Origin: an uncultured Prevotella sp.
Lineage (GTDB): Bacteria > Bacteroidota > Bacteroidia > Bacteroidales > Bacteroidaceae
Direction of reading: 5' to 3'
Assembly (NCBI GenBank): GCA_900550035.1
Contig: URQS01000028.1
Location: 1 to 40,573, forward strand
DNA: 40,573 bases
Below are positions 1 through 8,511 of the stretch, one piece after another; position 1 is the first letter of the stretch, and every line of letters starts with the position of its first letter. Below the pieces are notes generated by a model that was given only the letters and a program-made list of their open reading frames with translations, ran no database searches and was not told the DNA's origin. The position numbers and the translations under genes were made by a program.

Positions 1-163
1 TCCCCCGTAGGGAGGGGAGCGGTATGAACCGACTACTCACAAGTCTTTTACAATTATCAAAAAACAATTAATAAAAAAAACAAACAGCCCACTATCCCCT
101 TCACACCCACAAAATCATATTACTCCCCTCCCTACGGGGGAGGGGTCGGGGGTAGGGCTTTTT
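1..163. repeat. C-rich intergenic repeat, two inverted ends
   Basis: Bases 1-19 are the exact reverse complement of 123-141 (19 of 19). The right copy continues into a G-rich tail ending GGGGGTAGGGCTTTTT at 148-163, immediately before the fcl start codon. The same tail recurs at 12711-12725. Intergenic elements of this look are frequent in Prevotella genomes (recalled, not checked). The inverted ends could fold into a long stem around an AT-rich loop (20-122), so the element may act as a terminator or attenuator between fcl and an upstream gene outside the window. Confidence 0.7.
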
Positions 164-166
164 ATT

Positions 167-1363
167 ATGCTTAACAAACACAGCAAGATATACATAGCCG
201 GCCACCACGGACTTGTGGGTTCGGCTATCTGGAACAACCTTAAGGCTCGCGGCTACAACAATCTTGTAGGGCGCAGCCATAAGGAGTTGGACCTTACCGA
301 CCAAATGGCGGTGACACGTTTCTTCGATGAGGAGCGTCCCGATGCAGTTGTCCTGGCAGCCGCTTTCGTTGGTGGCATTATGGCAAACTCGCTCTATCGT
401 GCCGACTTCATCATGCAGAACATGAAGATGCAATGCAACGTGATAGACAATGCCTACAAACATGGTGTCAAGAAGCTGCTCTTCCTTGGCTCTACGTGCA
501 TATACCCCAAGAATGCTCCGCAACCGATGAGGGAGGACTGTCTGCTCACATCGCCACTGGAGTATACCAACGAGGAATATGCCATAGCCAAGATAGCCGG
601 ACTGAAGATGTGCGAGTCGTACAATCTGCAATACGGCACCAACTATATAGCCGTTATGCCGACCAACCTCTACGGGCCCAACGACAACTTCCACCTTGAG
701 AACAGCCACGTGATGCCTGCCATGATGCGCAAGATATACTTGGCGAAACTTATTCACGAGGGCGATTGGCGCACGATAGAGGCTGACATGAACAAGCGCC
801 CTATCAACCCCACCGACAAGCTTCGCACCATCATAAGCGAAGGCAATGTCGACGGCCGCAACCCACACGAACGCATACTGAAGGCATTGGAGTTTTACGG
901 TATATATAATAATAAGGTGGTGTTATGGGGAACCGGCTCTCCCTTACGCGAGTTTCTATGGAGCGAAGACATGGCAGACGCCAGTGTTCATGTGCTCTTG
1001 AATGTTGACTTCAAGGACATCATCGGCATTGAGAAATACAGCAGCGTATTCTATGGCGCTAAGACCGACGGTGCGGTCGACCGCAACAATTCCGAGGGGC
1101 GCGGCGGTGCCATCCCGTCATTGGGCGAGATACGCAACTGCCACATCAATGTTGGCACGGGCAAGGAACTCACCATACGCCAGCTATCACAACTCGTAGC
1201 CAAAGCCGTAGGCTTCGAAGGAACGATTGAGTTTGACACCAGCAAACCTGACGGCACCATGCGAAAACTCATTGACGTAAGCAAGCTGCATTCGCTCGGA
1301 TGGACGCACAAAGTGGAAATAGAAGAAGGAGTGCAGAAGCTCTTCGAATGGTATAAAGAATAA
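167..1363 (+). CDS. fcl: GDP-L-fucose synthase
   Basis: This cytoplasmic NADPH-dependent epimerase/reductase converts GDP-4-keto-6-deoxy-mannose to GDP-L-fucose, the donor for fucosylated surface glycans and capsule. The 398-residue protein opens with a Rossmann GxxGxxG (residues 12-18). It carries the short-chain dehydrogenase triad Ser109, Tyr138, Lys142 (YxxxK), plus Cys111 and His181 at the positions of the E. coli catalytic Cys109 and His179. It is longer than the roughly 320-residue E. coli enzyme because of insertions around 190-245 and 290-320, which I believe are usual in Bacteroidetes versions. The partner gene gmd is normally adjacent and would lie upstream of the window. The ATG at 167 directly follows the C-rich repeat tail. 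Confidence 0.95.
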   Translation: MLNKHSKIYIAGHHGLVGSAIWNNLKARGYNNLVGRSHKELDLTDQMAVTRFFDEERPDAVVLAAAFVGGIMANSLYRADFIMQNMKMQCNVIDNAYKHGVKKLLFLGSTCIYPKNAPQPMREDCLLTSPLEYTNEEYAIAKIAGLKMCESYNLQYGTNYIAVMPTNLYGPNDNFHLENSHVMPAMMRKIYLAKLIHEGDWRTIEADMNKRPINPTDKLRTIISEGNVDGRNPHERILKALEFYGIYNNKVVLWGTGSPLREFLWSEDMADASVHVLLNVDFKDIIGIEKYSSVFYGAKTDGAVDRNNSEGRGGAIPSLGEIRNCHINVGTGKELTIRQLSQLVAKAVGFEGTIEFDTSKPDGTMRKLIDVSKLHSLGWTHKVEIEEGVQKLFEWYKE

Positions 1364-1405
1364 TGAAATTGCAACCGCCCCTGTTACAATATTTGCATTT
1401 ATAAC

Positions 1406-1469
1406 CGCTCAAAACTGCGAGCTGAACGCACGAGGAAATCTTTTGCGCGAAATTCGTGAGTTTTGAGCG
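1406..1469 (+). terminator. Stem-loop downstream of fcl, possible terminator
   Basis: Eleven bases at 1406-1416 (CGCTCAAAACT) pair exactly with 1459-1469. Shorter internal pairing (CACGA with TCGTG) could brace the 42-base interior. No T-run follows, so a role in termination or 3'-end protection is only inferred from its place 43 bases after the fcl stop. Confidence 0.4.
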
Positions 1470-1532
1470 TGCAGCCATACATTGCTCATACACAACAACT
1501 TATAACGTTAACGACGGATGTGTGCAATTTTA

Positions 1533-1667
1533 TGCAACGCAAAAAAGCTCTCTTTTGTTGCAAAATGACTACTTTTGCATTGCATTCAGGCTTCCGTTGC
1601 ATTTCAATTAGAGCTTCTTTGCCATCCAAAAGTAGTCCATTTGGAGTGCAAAGAAGCTCTAATTGAA
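1533..1667. repeat. Palindromic intergenic repeat element
   Basis: Arms 1603-1622 and 1648-1667 are perfect 20-base reverse complements. They are separated by 25 bases that are themselves partly self-complementary (CCAAAAGTAG against CATTTGGAG). Just upstream a weaker hairpin (1533-1544 with 1553-1562) reuses the same AAGCTC/TTTGTTGCA vocabulary. Short open frames on the two strands read nearly alike across it, with the residues RASL, SK, FG and QRSSN appearing on each strand, as expected of a palindrome. It looks like a dispersed non-coding element of the Prevotella type. No transposase is present. Confidence 0.65.
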
Positions 1668-1796
1668 TAAAAACATGGTGTCGGACACCGCAAAAACCCA
1701 TAAAAACCGCTCTGCCAATCTCTATAATCGATTTTTATTTTGTAACACTTTTTTACTGCCTGTCTTATATTTGCATACACTTTTTTATAATAAACA

Positions 1797-1828
1797 CTTG
1801 CCACTTACACAAATAATTCTTATTTTTG
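1797..1828 (+). promoter_or_regulatory. Candidate promoter of the TPR regulator
   Basis: A -33-like CTTG (1797-1800) is followed, after 20 bases, by a -7-like TATTTTTG (1821-1828), matching the Bacteroidetes TTTG/TAnnTTTG pattern. A second pair lies upstream: TTTG at 1739-1742 and TATATTTG at 1766-1773, with a longer 23-base spacer. Start codon at 1904. Confidence 0.5.
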
Positions 1829-1903
1829 CATTGAAACATCATCAAATAATTGGATTTGACATGTAAGAATGGACATTGGGTTGTATTGAATAGCTAATAT
1901 AAA

Positions 1904-3610
1904 ATGTTAAAAATGAAATACCTTAAAATGATCTTTACCTATAAGATTCTGATTAAATTTATGCTGTTGTCAATGGTTGTGTTGACAACAGGCAGTTGTG
2001 ACCGCTACAAAACTGTGCGTGAGAAACTGAATGTGGCGGAAAATCTTATGAATGCACATCCGGATTCCGCCCTTATAATATTAGATAATATCCCATCCTC
2101 AGATATCAAAGACAAAAAGGTTGCCGCCAGATATGCGCTGCTCAAATCCATAGCATTGGACAAGAACTACATCGACACGACTACTTTCGATGTACTGCAA
2201 CCTGCAATTGATTATTATAGCAAAAACGGAACTCCAGATGAACAGCTTCGCACATATTACTATCAAGGGAGAATTTATCAGAATAAGGGAGATGATGACT
2301 CTGCTATGCAAAGCTTTATGTGTGGAAGAGATTTGAGAGACGCTGTGACCGATTCGTTGCTATTAGCCCATACACTTGTAGCGCAGGGCACTTTGTATTT
2401 TAAGCAGTACAAAATAAACGAGTTTGTCCAGAATAATATGGAAGCCGCCAGACTATATGAAGCCATCGGAAAGGCAGTCCTCGCTATCAAGAGCTATACT
2501 AATGCGCTTGACGGATACGTTATGCAGAATAACAAATTAGCGGCAGACAGTCTTATGTCCATTTGCGTACCGATGGTGAAAAAGAATCCCGAGGGAGAAG
2601 CTTTTCTGTTCCCTTCCTTATTGTCATATACTGTGAATTTCTGTTCATCCGATGAGATAAAAGAGGTCTTGACAGAATATCAAAATATGGAGCTAACTAC
2701 AGATGAGACTATGATTTTTGCCGAAGGGTATTCAAAAATCGGAGAATATGACAAAGCTATTACTCTCCTTTCAAAAATAAGTCCATCAGAATCCACTTGG
2801 GACTCGCTCAAATATGCTTCGATAAAGATTGATATTTTAGAGAGACAAGGCAAGTATAAAGAAGCCTTTACCCTATATCGGGATTACTCCGCCTCCCTTG
2901 AGCATTACCAAAAAGAATTGCTTTCACATGACTTATTGTTCTCCGATAAGAAGCATCAACTCGAAATGAAGAACCTCATAGAGATTCAAGACCGAGACAG
3001 AATTATCGGAGGTACTCTTTGTGGTATATTTGCGCTGGTCATCCTTGTTGGCTGGTTATATTACCGAGGCTACCGTAGCAAAACCAAACGCATTCTGACT
3101 GAGAAAGAGAATAAAAATCTAAGACTTGAGCAAGAAAACCTCAGATTAGAAATTGACCAGCTGGAAAATGAGCGTGACCATCTGAAGGAATTGCAAAAGG
3201 AACAGTCGGAACTGTCAAAACCTATCAAAGACGTGATAAAGAGCAGGCTTGATTTGCTCAACGGTCTGCTGGCAAAAGAGATTACCAATAACGAGCGTTA
3301 TGCAGAGCCGTACAACAAATGGATTGATACTGTACGTAATGACAAAAAGAAATTTATGGACTCCACACGCCTTGCTTTCGCGGCATCGCACCCAAAGTTT
3401 ATTGAGTATCTCAAACAGCATGGATTGTCAACCGATGAAATCAATTATCTCTGTTTGTATGCAATAGGATTGCGTGGCAAGGAAGTAGGAGAATACATCC
3501 AAACGAAACGCCATTATATCGTAAGCCATGAAATCAGAAAGAAACTGGGTATAGACGAGCACGAAACCAATATTGGTCCTTATATCCGTAAACTTTTAAG
3601 GGCTTTGTAA
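1904..3610 (+). CDS. Membrane-anchored TPR regulator with C-terminal HTH-like region
   Basis: A 568-residue protein of a type common in Bacteroidetes. An N-terminal hydrophobic segment ends in a lipobox-like TTGSC (Cys32). Tetratricopeptide-like helices fill about 35-340. One transmembrane segment lies at 367-387, followed by a Leu/Glu-rich coiled coil (398-436). The C-terminus (500-562, from LSTDEINYLCLYAIGLRGKE onward) has the helix pattern of a LuxR-like helix-turn-helix. The layout suggests an extracytoplasmic TPR sensor linked through the membrane to a cytoplasmic DNA-binding end. It stands immediately before a TonB-dependent outer-membrane gene, which it may control. Met4 (1913) is an alternative start. 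The Cys32 lipobox and the later membrane segment are hard to reconcile if both are used, so the N-terminus may simply be a signal anchor. Confidence 0.75.
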   Translation: MLKMKYLKMIFTYKILIKFMLLSMVVLTTGSCDRYKTVREKLNVAENLMNAHPDSALIILDNIPSSDIKDKKVAARYALLKSIALDKNYIDTTTFDVLQPAIDYYSKNGTPDEQLRTYYYQGRIYQNKGDDDSAMQSFMCGRDLRDAVTDSLLLAHTLVAQGTLYFKQYKINEFVQNNMEAARLYEAIGKAVLAIKSYTNALDGYVMQNNKLAADSLMSICVPMVKKNPEGEAFLFPSLLSYTVNFCSSDEIKEVLTEYQNMELTTDETMIFAEGYSKIGEYDKAITLLSKISPSESTWDSLKYASIKIDILERQGKYKEAFTLYRDYSASLEHYQKELLSHDLLFSDKKHQLEMKNLIEIQDRDRIIGGTLCGIFALVILVGWLYYRGYRSKTKRILTEKENKNLRLEQENLRLEIDQLENERDHLKELQKEQSELSKPIKDVIKSRLDLLNGLLAKEITNNERYAEPYNKWIDTVRNDKKKFMDSTRLAFAASHPKFIEYLKQHGLSTDEINYLCLYAIGLRGKEVGEYIQTKRHYIVSHEIRKKLGIDEHETNIGPYIRKLLRAL

Positions 3611-3636
3611 AACTTTGAATGGCTTTGTAAAACTTT
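3601..3636 (+). repeat. Tandem 16-base duplication at the regulator stop codon
   Basis: GGCTTTGTAAAACTTT occurs at 3601-3616 and again at 3621-3636, a 20-base period. The first copy contains the TAA stop of the TPR regulator. The second would give the same Ala-Leu-stop ending, so this looks like a small tandem duplication. Confidence 0.7.
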
Positions 3637-3703
3637 TTCATCACACTGTTTTATAACACATTGTATATCAACAAAATAAAAACTACTAAATAAAACTTTT
3701 ATA

Positions 3704-3735
3704 CTTGCTTGAAAACTTTATTTGTTGTAAATTTA
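3704..3735 (+). promoter_or_regulatory. Candidate promoter of the TonB-dependent protein
   Basis: CTTG at 3704-3707, then 20 bases, then TAAATTTA at 3728-3735, an imperfect match to TAnnTTTG. It lies 22 bases before the ATG at 3758. The spacing is right but the -7 box lacks the final G. Confidence 0.35.
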
Positions 3736-3757
3736 TGCCAAATTAAGAACAATAAAA

Positions 3758-6112
3758 ATGGCTGCTCGTTTAGAAATATGGTGTATTGCTGCACTCTTAT
3801 TGCTTGCTGTTCCAACCAAAGCACAGCAAGCAAAAGAGCGGCTTGACTCTATCATTAACTCACTTGAATTAAAAGAGGTGGTTGTTACTGCTAAGAAAAT
3901 CAAACAATCTGGAGATACCATTTCATATTCGGCAGCTACTTACAGAGGCAAAAACGACAAAACCCTTGAAGATTTGTTGCGTAAGATGCCTGGTATCGAA
4001 GTGAAAGCTGATGGCCAAATCACATATAACGGACAATGGATAAATGAATTTTATATTGAGGGACTTGATATGCTTGGAGGAAATTATGGTGTAGCCACAC
4101 GAAATATTGATGCAAAAGACATAGGCTCTGTTCAAGTATTGCGAAATCATCAAGATGTAAAATTGTTACAAGGTGTAAAAAGTGGCAACACTCCATCTAT
4201 GAACATAAAATTAAAGCAAAATGCTCTTGGTATTTGGACGTCAACACTTCAGGCGGCAATCGGATGTCAGCCTAAATTATCGCGGGATGTCTCTGCCAAT
4301 CTTATGAACTTTCGTCGCAAAGCGCAGAACATATCTATTTACAAAACCAATAACATCGGCCATGATTTAAGACAAGATATTGGTGCACCAGCAACATTCA
4401 ATTCGTCTTATGGCACAGGGTTACTCTTTGCCAACTCTCCTAATTTAAATGACAGTTATGCCTACCACAACAATTCGCATTGTTTATCAGTCAATCAACT
4501 TTTCAAGCTAAATAATGAGCAGACTCTGGCATTTAATCTCAACTATCTCTTTGACAAAGAGAAAAGAGACGCGACAGAACAAACAACATATCTAACCGAC
4601 AGTATTTCGCGTTATATTATAGATGAATCCAATAAATCTGCCATGCGCCAGCATTTTATAGGAACGCATGCTGTTTACAAGATGAACAATAAAGAGCACT
4701 ATATAAAGAACGCTTTTGCAGCAAGTGTATCATTCCCTCATGGTGAGGGTTCAATCAACGATTTAATCCAACAACAAATATCTGCATATTCGATTAATAT
4801 TGACGATGTAATGAAGATAAATTACATGAAGAAACGAGGGGGCATTGGCGAGGCAACCCTGCATGTCAATTATACAGACAAACAAGGTACACTTCGATTG
4901 GTTGATAGAGAATTATCTCAGGTGATAAGACAACAGAAACTGAACTCCAGTGGAGCAGCATCAATAATCGCAGTGGCAGTACCTCATTTTATGTTCAATA
5001 TCAACAGCGGCTTTGATGCACAATGGCAGCAGGCTAAAACCGATTTAAACTTGAATAAATCATTCAAGTGTGGAAATCAGCGTACATGGCAGACGGGGGC
5101 ACACATTACCCCTAAGTTCTTTCTGCATTACGGTCAACGATTCCAATGGCTTACATATGTACCTACAGGTTTTGAATATTACACTTCAATCGATGGTAAT
5201 TGGGAATATGATAAAATATTCTTTTCGTTCAAGCCATATACAAATATAACTTTCAAACCATCGCAACGTTTGACCTTATCCTTGACATCAGCTTGCGATG
5301 AATCTATGCCTGCTCCACTTTCGCTCATTGTACAGCGTAGATATATCGACTACCGCACCTCTATATCGAATCCGTTTCATCTTGAATCCAAAATAAATAG
5401 GACAGTAAAGACTGTTTTAAATGCAAGTTATACAAGTGTGCTTGACATGTTATTCAGTGGTATGACATTAACACATGTTTACTCCCATAATAGCTTTTCC
5501 AACGGATATGAAGTTACTGACGATATTATTGAATATATAAAATTGCCGTATGCGACAAACTGCAATATATGGCAAGGCGACCAGACTTTTTCCAAAGGAT
5601 TTTTCAAATGGAATTCAAAGATAACCGAATCGTTCACAATCGGCACAAACCAAAATGAGTTTTATGTTAATGAAGCAAAACACAAAGGCCGTAACAATTA
5701 TCTGCGTGCAAAGGTTTCGTTCAATGCTTCATTCGCCCGCTGGATCAACATTGATACTTCAAATGAATTCTCACTATCGAAGACATATACTGACGGTATA
5801 TCCAACAGTACTGCGAAACACACATTTGCCAATGCTACTTCATTTGTATTTTGGCCATATAAACAACTGTGTCTGACACCATCTTTAATATATTATTACA
5901 ATGACTATTCAAAAGATTACAGGAACAATACTTTCCTCAACTGCAATATTGAGTATTCCTTTGGAAACACTATATTGTCACTAAATTGCAGCAATTTGCT
6001 TAATAACAGGGTCTTTCGCCGATACAACGACAACGGAAGTATACAGTATTCATGTCAATATCGTTTGCGTGGTCGTACAATTATGCTTGGAGGCAGATTT
6101 AAAATAAAATAA
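3758..6112 (+). CDS. TonB-dependent outer-membrane beta-barrel protein
   Basis: A 784-residue outer-membrane protein. A signal peptide covers about 1-22 (ending TKAQ). A TonB-box-like stretch (KEVVVTAKK, 39-47) leads into a plug domain to about 150, with the typical phrases LEDLLRKMPGIEV, INEFYIEGLDML and IGSVQVLRNHQDVK. The rest alternates polar and aromatic residues, as in a barrel. It lacks the N-terminal carboxypeptidase-regulatory-like domain that often precedes the plug in this phylum. The next gene encodes a GLPGLI protein, and remnants of peptide maturation and export genes follow. In this phylum such barrels often accompany those genes, so a role in moving or sensing a secreted peptide is plausible but unproven. 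The sequence is AT-rich compared with the operon after 28 kb. Confidence 0.85.
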   Translation: MAARLEIWCIAALLLLAVPTKAQQAKERLDSIINSLELKEVVVTAKKIKQSGDTISYSAATYRGKNDKTLEDLLRKMPGIEVKADGQITYNGQWINEFYIEGLDMLGGNYGVATRNIDAKDIGSVQVLRNHQDVKLLQGVKSGNTPSMNIKLKQNALGIWTSTLQAAIGCQPKLSRDVSANLMNFRRKAQNISIYKTNNIGHDLRQDIGAPATFNSSYGTGLLFANSPNLNDSYAYHNNSHCLSVNQLFKLNNEQTLAFNLNYLFDKEKRDATEQTTYLTDSISRYIIDESNKSAMRQHFIGTHAVYKMNNKEHYIKNAFAASVSFPHGEGSINDLIQQQISAYSINIDDVMKINYMKKRGGIGEATLHVNYTDKQGTLRLVDRELSQVIRQQKLNSSGAASIIAVAVPHFMFNINSGFDAQWQQAKTDLNLNKSFKCGNQRTWQTGAHITPKFFLHYGQRFQWLTYVPTGFEYYTSIDGNWEYDKIFFSFKPYTNITFKPSQRLTLSLTSACDESMPAPLSLIVQRRYIDYRTSISNPFHLESKINRTVKTVLNASYTSVLDMLFSGMTLTHVYSHNSFSNGYEVTDDIIEYIKLPYATNCNIWQGDQTFSKGFFKWNSKITESFTIGTNQNEFYVNEAKHKGRNNYLRAKVSFNASFARWINIDTSNEFSLSKTYTDGISNSTAKHTFANATSFVFWPYKQLCLTPSLIYYYNDYSKDYRNNTFLNCNIEYSFGNTILSLNCSNLLNNRVFRRYNDNGSIQYSCQYRLRGRTIMLGGRFKIK

Positions 6113-6148
6113 CACTCATAATATATTAACAATTAAAACATCATCAAT

Positions 6149-7027
6149 ATGAAAAAAAATCTTATCGCACTCACAGCTATCATGATACTTGCCAGTGTAG
6201 ACATCTCGGCTCAAGTCTCTGTAACCTATGCTATGGATACACCAACTTTTACACTAGTTCATGAAAGTACCGACAAGTATCAGACTCTGGATTCATGTTA
6301 TCTCACAATCACCTACCGATATAAATATAAGGCAACCGAAAAAGACGATTCACTCAGTCATGATGACCTTATGGATCTGCAATTAGGTCGTAAGTACAAC
6401 GCTTTCTTCAGCCAAAATATTCGTAATCTTGACATTCAGAACACGAAAGAGCTCAAAACCACAATGAAGCTTAAGACTATTCCTGAGAGTTTTGTAGGGT
6501 TTGATCTACTCGTCAACCATGATGATTCAAAAACGATTGTCACAAACCGCATTCCATATACATCGCAGGTGATTGAATACACCGAGAATACCCCTTCTCT
6601 TATATGGACATACCTCATAGAAGAAAAATCCTACAATGTTATGGGCTACCATTGTCATGTTGCAAAGTGTAATTTTGGAGGCCGAGAATGGAAGGTTTAT
6701 TATACCAATGACATTCCATTACCATACGGTCCATGGAAACTAAATGGAGTCAAAGGTCTTGTTCTCAAGGCGGAAGATTCTGAACATAATTTTGTCTTTG
6801 AAGCGGTTGGTCTTACCCAAAAACCACAACCGATAATCCGTTATGAATGGAACAGAAAGACTATGAAGAAAGAAGACTGGCAGCGATTTGAACGTGAAAT
6901 GTATCAAAATGCTGGTGCTTTTGTACGCAATACCGGCGCTCGCATCATAATTATGGACAATAGCGAGAAAGGCTTCCATCGTCTGAACGAAGATTGGACT
7001 CAATTCTATAATCCTTTAGAAAAATAA
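6149..7027 (+). CDS. GLPGLI family protein
   Basis: A 292-residue secreted protein with a signal peptide (about 1-21, ending ISAQ). The family hallmark is near residues 195-210, where the usual G-P-x-x-x-x-G-L-P-G-L-I-L appears as GPWKLNGVKGLVLKAED. The core motif is therefore GVKGLV rather than GLPGLI. Members are periplasmic or outer-membrane-associated proteins of unknown biochemical role, often encoded beside TonB-dependent barrels and peptide export genes. It starts 36 bases after the barrel gene and ends one base before the next ATG, so all three probably share a transcript. The function is not known. Confidence 0.8.
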   Translation: MKKNLIALTAIMILASVDISAQVSVTYAMDTPTFTLVHESTDKYQTLDSCYLTITYRYKYKATEKDDSLSHDDLMDLQLGRKYNAFFSQNIRNLDIQNTKELKTTMKLKTIPESFVGFDLLVNHDDSKTIVTNRIPYTSQVIEYTENTPSLIWTYLIEEKSYNVMGYHCHVAKCNFGGREWKVYYTNDIPLPYGPWKLNGVKGLVLKAEDSEHNFVFEAVGLTQKPQPIIRYEWNRKTMKKEDWQRFEREMYQNAGAFVRNTGARIIIMDNSEKGFHRLNEDWTQFYNPLEK

Positions 7028-7028
7028 T

Positions 7029-7325
7029 ATGGAAATAATAACAGCAGCATCAGGCAATAGTTACATATATGAACAAAGGACAGGGTATATATCTCTTGTC
7101 CCGAGTTCATATATGTCCAAAGGAACTCTATCGTCATACTATTCTGATAAGATTAAATATTTGACAAAATTCGGATTGATTTCAAATAAATCAGAGTTGG
7201 AATTCAAATATAAACTATTAGAAAAAAAAGATATTACGAACGCCTTAATATCCAATATATTGTGGGACAGCTCAATTCTCCTGTCGAGCAATTCATGTCG
7301 TTTATCTACTCTTTACAGGATGTGA
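7029..7325 (+). pseudogene. N-terminal remnant of a probable radical-SAM peptide maturase
   Basis: This 98-codon frame starts one base after the GLPGLI stop. Its first 76 residues resemble the N-terminal domain of SPASM-type peptide maturases of Bacteroidetes: a short beta-rich opening (SGNSYIYEQRTGYISLVP), then a YY-x-x-K-x-x-YL-x-x-x-G-L helix (SYYSDKIKYLTKFGLIS). In those enzymes the segment is followed by a QIVFEVT-like strand and the CxxxCxxC iron-sulfur motif. Here homology stops near 7252, just before that point, and the last codons are out-of-frame reading of the ABC transporter gene. The catalytic core is absent, so the fragment cannot be an active enzyme. The family call rests on pattern memory; the truncation rests on the visible fusion to the transporter. 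Confidence 0.5.
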
Positions 7326-8149
7326 AGATCTCCCTTGAACGAATAAATGAGATTCATGAAGGAAAAAACGAAGAATCTAAAGAAAATCAGACCAAATCGT
7401 TTGAGTCGGAAAAAAATATTAGTATAAACAACATTGACTTCAAGTACGATCCACATGCTTTGAAGAAAACGCTTGAAGGCGTATCCTTCGATATACCAGA
7501 AGGAAAGGTTACTGCCATAGTTGGAGCATTAGGAAGTGGAAAAACCACACTAATAAAACTCATGCTCGGTTATTATCCAGTTATGTCAGGAACAATCAAT
7601 ATTGCCGGACGAAATATCAATAAATACAACCTGAAATGGTGGCGTCGACATTGTGGAGTGGTAATGCAGGATGGAGTGATATTCTCCGAGTCCATAGCCC
7701 GGAATATCGCAGTTGATGATGGGAAGATAGATGTGGAGCGTCTTGAACAAGCCGCAAAAATTGCAAATATACATGAATATGTTATGGGGCTTCCTCTAAA
7801 ATACAACACTCTTATCGGGCGTGACGGAGTCGGACTGAGCCAAGGCCAGAAGCAACGCATACTTATAGCTCGCGCAGTCTATAAGAAGCCTGATTTTATT
7901 TTCTTAGACGAAGCCACTAATGCTCTTGATGCCAAAAACGAAAAGGCAATAGTAGAAAACTTGGACGAATTCTATAAAGGACGTACAGTAGTTGTGGTGG
8001 CACACCGTTTATCGACAGTAAAAAATGCTGACCAAATAATTGTTATTGATAAAGGTAGAGTAGTAGAGACCGGTAGCCACAATTCTCTAATTGAAAAAAA
8101 GGGAGCATACTACACTTTGGTCAAGAACCAACTTGAGCTCGGAAGCTGA
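7262..8149 (+). pseudogene. C-terminal half of a peptide-exporting ABC transporter
   Basis: The frame encodes only the end of the membrane domain (QLNSPVEQF... ISLERINEI, residues 2-33) and a complete ATP-binding domain: Walker A GALGSGKTT (88-96), Q-loop Gln136, signature LSQGQ (192-196), Walker B FIFLDEA (212-218), H-loop His248. Similarity to peptidase-containing bacteriocin/peptide exporters extends upstream of the GTG at 7262, to about 7250 (residues IQYIVGQ in the same frame). It then ends abruptly against the maturase fragment. The C39 peptidase domain and nearly all membrane helices are missing. About 295 residues remain of a family usually over 700. Without membrane helices it cannot transport on its own, although the NBD could still be expressed. 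Confidence 0.8.
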
Positions 8150-8192
8150 TAAATGTAACATAAAATAACAACCCATAATAATAGGATAAAAC

Positions 8193-8408
8193 ATGAAAGA
8201 GATAGATATAAAACAAAAAAATGTATGCAATGATATAGAACTGCGTTCTGAAAAGGTTCGTAATCTATTAGGAGAAATACCTCCAGCCTTAGTGCGATGG
8301 GGTTCAGTAATAATTGTTGCCATATTCTTGGTACTATTATTAGTAGTATGTTTTGTGCCTTATCCACATTCAAAAGGTGAAAGCATTTTACAGCATTTTT
8401 TATTGTAG
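8193..8408 (+). pseudogene. N-terminal fragment of an HlyD-type secretion adaptor
   Basis: A 71-residue frame with the typical start of HlyD proteins that partner peptide ABC exporters: ELRSEKVRNLLGEIPPALVRWG (residues 17-38), one membrane helix (about 39-57), then VPYP, where the periplasmic part should begin. It breaks off at SKGESILQHFLL and a stop, so the lipoyl, coiled-coil and barrel domains are gone. It follows the truncated ABC gene by 43 bases, the expected order in an export operon. Full members are about 400 residues. Confidence 0.7.
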
Positions 8409-8481
8409 TAAAACAACAACAAAGGGAAAATGTGAACAACTTGTGATATTATATGAATATGCCTACACAATGATAAATCAG

Positions 8482-8489
8482 TAACTTTG
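8482..8489 (+). promoter_or_regulatory. -7 box before the TolC gene
   Basis: TAACTTTG is a perfect TAnnTTTG box 22 bases before the ATG at 8512. No TTTG was found at the expected -33 distance, so the promoter may be weak or activator-dependent. The AraC protein encoded at the end of this cluster is a candidate activator. Confidence 0.5.
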
Positions 8490-8511
8490 CAGCTGAATTA
8501 TTAATATAGGT

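Larger units (their letters stand above)
1364..1903. other. Long intergenic region without a gene
   Basis: These 540 bases hold no convincing coding sequence. Short open frames on both strands have no recognisable protein features. The region contains a stem-loop (1406-1469), a small imperfect hairpin with arms 1533-1544 and 1553-1562, a strong palindrome (1603-1667) and promoter-like boxes before the TPR regulator. Confidence 0.7.

Noticed and set aside
101..868. Long open frame (255 codons) on the minus strand
   Set aside because: It lies opposite the clear GDP-L-fucose synthase and ends with the peptide PRPLPRREG encoded by the C-rich repeat, a known artefact pattern. No domain is visible.
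7262..8149. Intact stand-alone ABC ATPase gene
   Set aside because: The homology to exporter membrane domains begins upstream of the start codon and is cut off, showing a truncated exporter rather than a separate ATPase.
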